From Nectonema munidae (lineage: Eukaryota; Nematomorpha; Nectonematoida; Nectonematidae), in the NCBI GenBank assembly GCA_030549495.1, contig JAUIRK010000527.1, forward strand, positions 46,285-110,284: a stretch of DNA of 64,000 bases, written 5' to 3'. The first letter of the stretch is position 1, and the number at the start of each line of letters is the position of its first letter. The notes below the pieces were generated by a model. It saw only the letters and a program-made list of their open reading frames with translations. It searched no databases and had not been told where the DNA came from. Positions 33,501 to 45,500 of this stretch are shown one piece after another. Position numbers and translations under genes: made by a program.

Positions 33501-36500
33501 GTATCGATTCACAAGATAAACTGCAAAAATTTGCCCTCTTATTGATATTGTGAAAAAAAATAATTCAATTTGGTTTCTTCAAAAAAATCTTTGTATTGAT
33601 GAACAAATGATTCCATATTTTGAAAAAAAAAGTTTGAAACAAGCCAATCAAAAAGTTTTTGCGCTAAGCTATGGTCCCCCATCAAATTCTCTAAATTCTT
33701 TGGCATGATAATGTGGGTAATAGCTTCATCGTATGGTTTTTCCTTTTCATGTAGATATTTATTACTGACAAAGACAATAATTGCAAATATAAAGGCACTT
33801 TATGTTAAAAGTAGTGCTGCCGTTAGCATCAGCGATTGAAAACAAGCACCAATTACTTCAGTTTATTTATTTCAAAAGCTTCAGAAAAAATCTGAATTGC
33901 ACTGGAGCATGTAGAGACATGTGGAGTAGGGTAATTCCCAAAAAAAAAATTTAATATTTAAAATGACACTTATGGGAAGTTGTGAGGAATGATGTCTAAA
34001 TAATTAATATCATATTAGAATTCATCAAAGTTTAAAAAAGGTTCCGCTCCGTGTAAGGTAAAATAATCTATGTATGAAAATGCAAGATTTAAAATAAATA
34101 ATAGATGGCGTTAAAATTAAAATAGTAGATAAATTTGAAGTTTGTTTATTTGGAAAATTTTGATATTTTAAAGAACTTTTTTCACTTATATTAAGCTTAT
34201 TGCCACTTTTATTAAAAATTAAAAAAACTTTGTTATTGAAACATATGAGTATAATGGATAATAGTATATAAATTCAATTATTAAGATTATTTTATTTATA
34301 TTAAACCAAAATTTTATTTAGAATTTTTCACAAAGATTTTTAAAATAATAATTACAACTTTGATCAAAATATGAGCAAAAAATTTATATGGCAAAAGAAT
34401 TTTACCTATAATTCAAAGCAAAAAAGAAAGGGAAGTATTCCCTTATTGGAGTCTATTTCAAAGCTAATCAGAATGCCAACTAATTGTCAAATTCTAGGGA
34501 ACTTCAAGTTTTTATACGGTCAAATGAAGAGTAAAGAAGAGAGAATTAAGCATATATTGGGTGAGATTCAGTATCTTTGGGATCATACATTAAATTTTCC
34601 TCTACTTTCGAAATCTCAAATCAGAAAAAAGCTTGGGAATCTCATCCAATTAGAGATAAAAAACAGAAAGAGACAATCCGAAAAATTTTTATCAGTCATT
34701 CTTCCGCAAGTATTTGATGTAACAAATGTCACAGGTTTTTGGAAGTGCAAGGAAGACAAGGTTTTTTACGAAACACAAATTCAAAGCCGAGGAAAAGTAG
34801 GATATTCTACGTTAAGAGAGGCTCCTTCAACCTCCATTCATCCAAGTAAAAAATATTCAATTCAAAACCCGATTTCCCATAATTCTTCTCAGGTTGAAGA
34901 TAATTCAAGCTTTTCAAACGACGAAGTTTCACCTTTTTCACCATCATCATCATCATCATATTCTTCTTCATGTTCTTCTTCTTTTTCTTCCTTTTCTTCA
35001 TCGTCTAAACTACAAGAGCCTAAGTTTAAAAGAGGTTCAACAAAAACAGCAAGCGTTTTATTTTATAAGAATAGTGTTTCAACAAACAAAGCGCATCAAA
35101 TTCTCACAACAATTAGAAACGAAGGCTTAGATATTTCAGTTCCAACGCAATCTTCTATATGGAAAAAAGTGATCAAAGATGGAAGAGCAATGAAATCGAA
35201 GATTTTGAATTTTTTGATGAACACTAGCGATTCTTTTTGTTTACAGTTTGACGGAAAGAAGTTAAAAGGAGTAGAACACCAAGTTGTTCTTCTAAAAAAT
35301 CAGAATTACGAGATGAAACTTGGAATCTTGAAATGTGAATCTGGATCTGCTAGGGCTATTTTTAAAGAAATGGAAAAGCTGATTGATAATTACAATGTTT
35401 GGAAAAATATATCTATGATCATTTGCGATACGACAGCAACCAACACTGGTCATCATGGTGGAGTAATAAAAATGCTGAAAGATAGAGTTTCTGAACTTGG
35501 TTATCCTGAACCACAATACATCGGCTGCCAACATCACGTATTGGATTTGATATTAAAACACGTCCTAAATTATTATTTTCAGGATAAATCAACAAAACCA
35601 CAACTAAATTATTTTTTTGTTGATGCTATTATGAATAATTATGCTAACCTGCAAAGAGACTATAATTTCTCAGCTTTAGATGAAACGCCACAATATCAAA
35701 ATCCTGGTTGGCGTGATGACTTTAAATTTTTGTACGAGTTGTGTATGGCTTTTAATCATTTCAAACATACATCTAAGCTGCCATGTATTAAGTGGAGAAA
35801 ATTGCCAAGTCTTCATCAAGCAAGATGGAACTCTAGAGGAATTTATGCCTTGATGGCCTTTTTTTCTTTTACCTAAATATCGTGATTTGCTTTACATACC
35901 ATGTGATTTCATATCAACTTACTGGGCGCAAGCGTGGTTCCACTCTCAACACTATGATGACGAGGTATATCAAAAACTGTTAACTGGAGTCGAAACAGTG
36001 AGGTGTAACAAAGCATTGAACTGTCTTAATACACACTGGAAGAACGAAGAATCAAAATTAGACATTTCCAGGAGTAACCAAAACGCCGAAAGAGCGGTAA
36101 AATTAATGGAAGAGCTGTATAAAAATTCAAAAAAAATTGATTACCTGAACATGAAGTTTATTGGAAAAAATAACTTTTAACTGTTTTCATATTTTTTAAC
36201 AATAAATTTTTATTTATTCTTTCAGGGAAAATTTTTTCCTAATAATAAAAGTTTGCACTTTTTGATGATCAAATTTATAAGTACTTTTTCATACTTTCAC
36301 TGACATGAGAGCGCGAGGTTTTGTTTTTATTTACAAAAAAGCTTAATAAAATCTTTATTTATGCCTAAAAACTCATCTTTTTGGCATGGTGTCAGAAAAA
36401 ATTTTTTTAAGGAATTACCCTAATGTGGAGTATATAATTTCGAAAACATTAGCTGCTGTAAATGGAATGATAATAAACCAGTTGTCATGCTTTCAAACTG

Positions 36501-39500
36501 CTATGGTTCAAATCTATGTCACAAAGCTTGAAGATAAACAAATATTTCTTTTACTTTTTACTGGCTTTTGTACCAATGTTGTCAAATGGGAACATATCAA
36601 AAAATCAACAGGATAATTTTTTTCAATTTTTTCTTTATTTTGTTTGCCTACAATATAAGCAAAGCAGAAAAGCTTAAATGATCAAAAATATCATTTTTCT
36701 ATTATACTTGTAGTTGGATTAAATTCATCTAAAGTGTCAGTATGGTAGACTATTCTAACTTCAAACATTTATTAACATTGAATGTATACAATAAAAATTT
36801 TAGTGGGTGACCGTGTTTCAATAAAAATAAAAACTCTTTTTTTGTATTATATTGTGTGCAAAAATATTAAATGTTCAATCTTTAAATTCCAAAAAAGAAA
36901 TAATTTATAAATTTTTACAGATAAATATTTGGAAATTACCTGCTCCAACAAGACCAAGAGCAAATATTGCATTATATGAGACGTCGCTGTCTGTGTCATG
37001 CGAAAACTTGTTCAACGTTTCAATTATGTTTAACTGAGGATTGGAGATGGAGATTAAACCGAGAGAAAGGACAACCGCTCTTCGTGTGTGAGAATCTCCA
37101 TATCTCAGCTTTAAAGGAAAATAGGTAGGTTAGAGTTGGAAAAATGAAAGAAGGCAAACAAACCATATGGGCGAATAGCCGAAACGACATAGAAGCACCG
37201 ACATCTTCACCCATTGCCACAAGAGCCATTCCTAGAGAAGCTATTCCAGACATGCTTGCGGCCAAATCAGAGTTGCTTTCTTCATTTTTAGATGCTTTGG
37301 AATCGACGGAAAAACCAGAGCTTTTCTTCTTGTCAACCTTGCTCTTGGTTGAGGAGTTGGGATTAGAAGACGCACTGATGGAGTTGCTCGAAAGAGAAGA
37401 ATCTTTGGCTGTGCCGGTGGAGGTAGTGGTACTTGGAGCGACTTTCTCATTTTTAGATGCTTTCTTGCGCTCCTTTTTTTCATCCTGCGTTTAATAAACG
37501 ACTTACTCATCATTGTCTTGTCATTGTCGATACAGTAATGTCGGTCATGTTATTGAAATTTAGGAAACACACTCGAAAAATCTTAGAGGAAGCATTGCTC
37601 AACGTATTCACAAAGATTTGAAGCATTGATCTCAATTAGTCTGGGATCAGTAACGCATGACACTTCAAGCTTAAGGAGGCATATATAGATATAGACCCAT
37701 TCTAGGACTTAGGAGCAAGCTACATGAGCCCAATGGTTTATGAAACTAGGCTATCGACCCAGTCTTTGGGCTAAGTTTTGGGCCACCATCAAGAAATCTG
37801 AAATACTAATGGTATACGCCAATTTTTAAGAGTACCTGATCATTTTTAAACACGTACAACACTAACGCTTCTATGGAAGTAACGAATAAAATATCCATTT
37901 CACGCCATCAAGTTTCAAAGAGCACTAAATTTCGCGTATTAAAAATATGCAAATAAAATTTACATTTAGATTATGTGTGCTAAAGAAATTTTAGCGTTGC
38001 CCCTAAAGCCTATTTGAAAGGACACAGTTTATAAGCAGATGGCAAATGCAATATAAAGTAACGCGCAAACACCAAAATAGGCAAATTTGAGGCAGAATCG
38101 TGCTCGGTAAAAAGCAGGGGCACACTTCAAGTCGAAGTGTTGAGGGGGAGATGGCACTATCAACCCTAAAGCGGGAATAGGAGCAAAAAGGCTTTAAAAA
38201 TTGTGCACTTAGAATATCATGATTCTACATATAATTACTAAGAAGCGATATTCTTTAGTATTTTCTTATGCTTGCCTTTACTATGCTTATAAGGCACAAT
38301 GTCTAGAGCGTGAAATCTTCTTAAAAGTTCGAACGATTAATTTATTCTGTTTATCAATCTCTCTATATTATATATTCACTCTGTTCTTCTTCCATCTCAG
38401 TGACTTGCCAAGAGGCGTGGAGCAAGGGCAGTGTGTCCTCCGACAGCACACCTTATTTGCATTCATTTATCATAAAAATTCAATACAAACAATGTAGGTT
38501 GTATTTTCAATGCTACTAGAACTTTGAGAGCGCCCAAAATAATGTGCGTTTGGGCGGCATTTCTGCTAGGCACGCTGTTCTTGCAGCTCCTCCATCTTCA
38601 CTCCCCTCATCATCGCACTGCATTCTCTGCTTTCTTAGAAATCTTGGCTCTTCCAACTAAAACAACGTTCTCATTAGTAACCTTCTGCTATACATTCATA
38701 ACTTCTTGAAGTTCCTAATCATTTAAATTGCTTTTCCCTATTCATAATTTTTTTCTATTTATTTGTGAGAGGCTTGTTACAATGATTCAAAAGGTTTACT
38801 CTCGGCAAAGGAATAATATTTTTAGAGCAAATTTGTTCCCATTTCGCGTAATAAAAATTCATTTGCTATTGAATTTTTTCATTTTTAATTTCTTCATAGA
38901 AGAGTCTGACAACTTAGATCTTGTTTTAGAATGATTACAGTACACCCTTTTTAAATAAGAAACGAGTACTGCTCATTCACCATTAGAGCTAAAAAAAAAA
39001 CGTACACTATTCAAAAGACAGGATTAGAAAGATCGAAAAATATTTTTTCTATTCTCCATCGCTTAATAAGTTGATAATAATAGTAAAACAAGGTAGAAAA
39101 GTGTGGGTGACCATGAAAGGATTTCATCGAGTAAAAGCCATGTGTTTTTATTGTTTTACCAGCAATCGAAAAATATTATCCAATTTACTAAGTAAGTCAG
39201 TCTATGAAGATTTATGTCTCTTCATGTTTGAAATAAATTTAATATCATTTATTAGTCTCTTCCATCCCAATTATTTTCTAATAAACATTCAATCTTGTTT
39301 TACTTTCTCAAAGATAAAAGACTCCAACTCTTTATTTTGATCTTCACTAAAAAGAAGAAATTAATAATAATCCATGTATATTTTCTGACGAGGATTATTG
39401 CGGGCCCGATTTCAGGAGCCTTCATTTAATGCAAAAAATCCCAGAAGTTGATCAAAAGTAAGCAAGGAATTATTATGCACCATCTTTGAGCGCATAAAAA

Positions 39501-42500
39501 GGAGATTCAAAAAATTTGAAACAAGACGTCCAAAAATTAGAAACTTTCAGTACTCACCATGTGATTTTCTTAACCAACTTTTGCTACTCGATGTTTTCAT
39601 TTTATTTTAAATAAAAGAAAGTGTGTATCACTTAAAAGGAACGAATGAAAGAAGGGTGAGGTCATCAAGTCATTATATTTTTCAGATGAACACTTAGCCT
39701 TTTGTTTTTAATGCAAGAAATTTTATGCTTATTTACTAAAAAAGGTTTTATCGAGAGCAAGCAAGTATATCACATTTCCAATATAAAAAATGTGAAATCG
39801 GTATTTTAACACAATTTCAAAAATTTATGTTTCGATGTATTTCCTGGAAATTTGTCTTCTCAGGAATTATTTTTAGGTTTAAAATTGCGAAAAAATTCAA
39901 TTTAAAAGAAAATTTTGTGAATGTCTTATGTATGACGCTCCTTTTATTGGTCATCAATTGTCTCGTTATTTTGATCAAATACAACTGTAAAAACAATATC
40001 GTTAACTGGTCATAACATTCAACATTGTGACAAAAGAATTAGCTTGTTGGAAAAAATGTATTGAATTATGCAGACTTTATTATACTTAAAAAGTTAAGAC
40101 ACGCTATTTTAGATTAGAGAAGCGTTTTTCAAACGGTGAGTCCCAACCCTTCAGTGGGTCGCGTGAAAAATAAAATGGGTCATGACAAAAAAAGAAAGGA
40201 CATATAAATAGTCGCTGCTGAATAAATGAACCTAGTGGACAGAGTTTGTCTTGTTACACCTAAGTTTTATGGGTCGCGATGCAAACTGTGGTTCTTGATA
40301 TGCGTTTCAGTAAAAAAAGTTTGAAAAAGGCTGGATTAGAGGATCCTAGTAATTTATAGCGCCTTCGTCAAATGTCTTTTTGAGAAATGTATGCTTAATA
40401 TACCTTATCTTTAGAAGTAAAATCATTTTGATGAGAACAAATTTGCAAAAACTGTTGTATTTTCAAAACGTTACCGGTGCCTTTAAATATAAATTTGAGG
40501 TTACAGTTCTTAAAACTTCAAGAATGCGATAAAGTGAACCTGCATAGGCACACGCCTCAACGGTTGTCTTCGCCATTGTTAGCATAGGTTCATTTACTAC
40601 TGACATCTGCCCGAACAATTCATCTATACAATTTTGCTTTCCTAAAATATATGATAAAGATTATAATAATAAGGCTTTATAAATGAAGTTAAATATTAAA
40701 GTTTTATTAAATTCAACAGCGAAGCATCTAGACCAGCGGTTCCCAAACTTCTTTTAGTTTAACCGGTCAACGACCAAACTCCGTTATAGTGCACTTTATA
40801 AATATAAAATTTTTATCCGCTTTACATTAGATATCGTCTGATTACTCTGCTCGTTAAAAATGGCAGGGCCTCCTAACTAAATAAAAAACATCCCACCTAC
40901 TTCTTAGATAGATAAAATCACCACGCCCCATCTTTACTTGAATAATATTTGTTAATCATTTTATACCAAGATTCAGCCATATCTATAAGTGTATCATAAA
41001 AATATGGCAAAGGATTGTTTCTATTTACGCGCGAGATGAATGCCACTCATTCCTTTAGATTTTATTGAAGACAATGCATAGCGCAAATCACTTTCAACTT
41101 TCAATCGATTTCTTTCTTTGATAAATAAATGAAATTTGTATAACATATTTATAAGCGATAAAGATATCCTAACCAGCTTTGGCAAAAGAGCCCTCTTCAG
41201 AGAAAAAAAGATTTATGGGTGAAGACAACTATCTCAACACTACCACCATCATCATTCTCATCACAACCGATTAAAGACCCCTTTTAATGCTGTTGGTGGT
41301 GGTGTTTAGATAGTTATGTTCACTCATAAATCTCTTTTCCTCTGAAGGTAGTCTCTTGCCGAAACTGGTTGGGATATTTTTATCTCTTTTAAAATTATAT
41401 CCATCAATTTTACAAATTCTCAAATGGGTAATAACATCTTATTAGATTTCTGTTTGGTTTTTATCCCAATAAGTGTTAAAAATTCTGTTTTGCAAAGATA
41501 TTTCGTTGAAAAGGCAATCATATGTTTCCGATATTTTTTAGGTTAAGCAAACGTATTCTTTTTTTCAGTAGAAAGATATATTCAAAAACTTAGTGCTTAC
41601 AACGATGATTCGTATTAATCATACCTATAGTTTATGTTACGCATCCCTCCTAAGGGACGCCCATTACATTTTGGTAACTACTGACCTAAACAATGAACTG
41701 GGAAATAAAAAAACAGGGAGAAACTTACATGAAATGATACAATTTTGTTACATTTTAATCTGTTCAATATATAAGATATAGGCTCTATATGTTACCCATA
41801 TAAAGCAAACCCAAAGAGAGACAAAGGATCTTGGCTTGCGAAGGCTTTAGAGCAAACAAGTTCAACAAATAAATAATCATGTTCGACACTTCTTTATTAC
41901 ACGTTCCAACTGAAACCAAAGCTGCAGATAAAACCGCGACAGATAACACCTTAATTGAAAAGATATTTCTTATTTTCGAGAATAAGTCTTAAAAATAATT
42001 AACAAATATAATGCAAATTATAGAAACTATTTTGAGAAGAGGAGAATAGGAAAGGAATGAAAAGGCCGATTTTTTTAATTGTATTTACTCTAAAAATTCT
42101 CGATCATTTTATATAGAGTTTTTGTTGTAAGCAATATGTATCGCATATATCTTTATTGTGCTGCTCTTTGCTTGAATCTTGTCATTAGCGCTCTTATTAA
42201 GAGTTAGGGTGTAACGTTTTGAAGATTTGGGTCTCGTTATGTCAAGTCAAACAATCAAAAAAACGTCGAATTTTTGAATAAGAGAAGATGCAACGCCCTA
42301 TTGAACAGGTTTTATCCGCCTTAAGATTTAGTATATCTATAAGAGATATGTAGTTCTGATTCTACACGTGATAAATCTGCTTCGTTGTTTGATAAGTTTG
42401 TTTTAAGCGAAAACATTAACATCTTATGCTCTTTCCATAGGATGGTATCAAGTACACATTCAATGAACACGGAAAATTCATATCGTAATAGCATGAAATT

Positions 42501-45500
42501 TCGCACATCATAATGTTCCAAGATTTGTGCTTCTCGTAAACAAATTGAATGCGTATAAGGAATCGAAAAAGAGTATTAAAAATGAGCAGAGGATTGATAT
42601 AAACTATAAAAACGAAAAACCTCATTATTCGACTTAGATTCATTGACAACTTGAATGAGAAGAGATAGAATTTCTTGCCGATTAGTTCCTGCGTAAGCAA
42701 GCCCTAAGCTAAAGTATAAAAATTGGGGAATGAAGAAAGCAGATAGAATAAAAAGAGGCTAACCCAATGAGGGAACCGATTCGAATAATTTCACTGTTGC
42801 TCGGATATAAGAAATCTGTAAGCAAAGCCTTAGCAGCATCGCAGTCACTTCGAACACCGGTATTAATGATTCCAATCGCAATTGAAGCTCCTGCCTTAAA
42901 GAAAATAACATATGAACAGTATTTCAAATAACAGCCAAAACTAAGTGTAGCTCCTTTTCTTCTAAATAAAAATTTGTTTTATCATAAAAAAATCTTTTTT
43001 ATGTAGGTACAGCCAAAACTTTTCTATATTATTATCAATCTTTCAATATGGTTTTATGAGAAAAAGAATAAAAATAACAAAATTTTATAATAAAAAATGA
43101 ATGAGTTTGGTAAAAAAAAGTATCACTAAGATAAAAAATGGGACAAACCTTAATATAATCTTCAGATGAATAAAGATACTTATCAATCTCTGAAAGTCCT
43201 GATTCAATATCCCAAAGACAAATCCATCCAAAAGAAGCCACTGTACTCATCATGCCTAAAATAAAAAGCAATAAAAGTCATGAAATGCAAAAAATAAAAA
43301 CTGCTTTACCGAGTGTCTTATTTTTGTATATCCACTTGTTTCCCTCATCAGAAATCAACTTGTCCTTGCAAAATGCACAATTAACAAGCCCATTTACAAA
43401 ACTAGAAGCTAAATTTTGTTTTGCGGAATCCATTTGAACATTACCAACAGCATATGTTGGTCCTAAATAAGAAAATAGTGCATTTATCTGCATTTGGATT
43501 TGTTGAAACCAGAGGCACACATCCTCAAAATTTGGCAAAAGGCTTTTTTGCCCCCTTGAAGTCACATGAAAGGGGAAGGGGGCGTGCGCCCCTGGTTGAA
43601 ACCGAGAAAAAAATGTCATATAGCAAACAAAGGTAAAGGTATCTTGAAATGTTTTCATCTACAGGAGCAATTGCATAGCCTTTGTCATATGAGAAAAGAA
43701 GGTTTGATGCTGAATCAAACCTAAGATATTGCGGTATTGAAGTCAAGTATGAAACCAAACCAACCTTACTCACGTCCCTAGCAGTTTAATTCCAGCGGGC
43801 ACTTTTTATAGATTATATGATTTTGGAACAGAAAATTTATTTGATAAGCAAGACATTGAAATAAAACGTTTATTTAGTTATTAAAATAAATCTTGTACCA
43901 GCATAAATATTAACAATAATATGTCCAAATGGCCTCGAACATCATACATGTATCTTCAAATCAGTGTCTTATAAGCTAAGATAAGGATTACTACTTGAAA
44001 ATATTTATATGAATATGATAGTTTTGCAGCAAGTTAAAATCAACTGTCTCCTATATTGTAGGATTTTTGACAACAGATTTAACAGATTTTTTTGAAACTT
44101 TTCAAACAATACTTAATATTTTGCAGAAACATTATTACGTTATCAAACCTGGATTTGTGCAATCGTTCAGCTTGAAGTTTAAAATACTCAATAGTTTTGT
44201 TTACCAAACTCTACTGCTTCACTTGACGGGTTTAGAAAAGTGGATGCTAACACTTCAGAACACAAAAGACACTTATGTTCCTCTTCCCCACTAGACGTTA
44301 ATGCAGTAAAACGAAATTTCAAGTGTGAGTCGTCATATTTCATTATTTAAGCCATTAAGAAAAATGCACAATAACATCTACAAAATTAGGCCTGAAAAGC
44401 AATAAAAGAATAAAAATAGTACTCAATTCAAAGAAAGTGATTATTTATTGGCAAAAATCGCAAATGACCCAATATGGATGCAATATGTTGCGCAAACCGA
44501 TCCACTCAGTGACCCGTTCTTCGGTCCCCATGGAACTGATTCGAGATTGCCCTAGAGCTCCGTGGACTCCAGTTTGAAAACCACTGAGCTAGAAGGTAGT
44601 GATGCCATCAGAATTACAAACAACGTAATTTGACTTGATAAAATCAGTGCAGTTGTGGTGGGATTGAGAGCCTATAGTGCAAGTATAATGTCGGGCATTA
44701 ATAGTGGTGTGTTCAGTGGACAAAAATTCTTTTATAATAAATTTTGAAAATTATAAAAGATGAAATCAAGTGCCCAATCTTAGTGACTACAGATTACGCA
44801 TGCTCACATTTTATAGTAGTTAAATTGATACTATTTTCTAAATGAGATTTATAAATGTCTTCAGGAACTTTGGGATCTAAAATGTCTAATTCTCTAGCAA
44901 GCGCCAAAAAATGGGAGGATAAAAAGGAATTTGATAAAATTCCTCGAATGGTTTCTTCGCTATCGTTTGAATCGTCAAAACTCTGAATTAAGCTCTCAAA
45001 TAAATGATTATTTTTCGCTAACAAAAAAGCCATCTGCATTTTAATTGCTCTAAAAATAAATAAAAGGATTAGAAAAAAATATATAAAAGAAGCTTACTCA
45101 TTAGAGCAATCATTAAAAATCTTTGTGATCAAAGCATCATCTCCTAAAACAATAGCAATTCTAAGTGCCTCAGTTTCTTGTCCGAACTTTTGATAGAGAT
45201 TTAAAGAAGTTCGTAATAAATCATAATTTTCAGGTTCCGGAACATAATGAACACAACTAAAATGATTATTAATCACATTAAATTGAATTTAGTTCATTCA
45301 AATTATTAATATAAAAGTTTGATAATAATTTGTTTCAATATTCTTTAATACACTAAATCTAACATAAATTCTTCCCAATAAAAAAACTTACTAAAAATAC
45401 AACTACCAAAATTAGATTATTATCATTCTACTTTTCTTTTATGATAAAATTTCTATTTCTATCTAAGGATAATTTAGAACCAATCAAAATACGCGTACTT

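Larger units (their letters stand above)
33180..36610 (+). mobile_element. Decayed piggyBac transposase, split by a hAT-like insertion
   Basis: Left part 33180-33926: an acidic N-terminal piece ([20 protein letters not shown]), then [20 protein letters not shown] and KVFALSYG, the piggyBac IDEQMxPFxGxxxxKQYxxxKP block. Right part 36423-36610: [16 protein letters not shown], matching the family's KWxDxKxVxxLST block, plus CCQMGTYQK. The two parts are separated by the element at 33927-36422, whose 8-bp duplication ATGTGGAG marks the insertion point. Both parts have many stops and shifts. Confidence 0.7.

Noticed and set aside
34807-35130. Met/Lys-rich and His-rich small proteins overlapping the hAT-like gene.
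   Set aside because: They are other-frame readings of the codons for the Ser tract.
40734-44586. A single large hAT element between the CAGCGGTTCCCAAAC end and the CAGTGGTTTTCAAAC end.
   Set aside because: PSMD2 exons 7-11 lie between them and the two termini differ; they are separate fragments.
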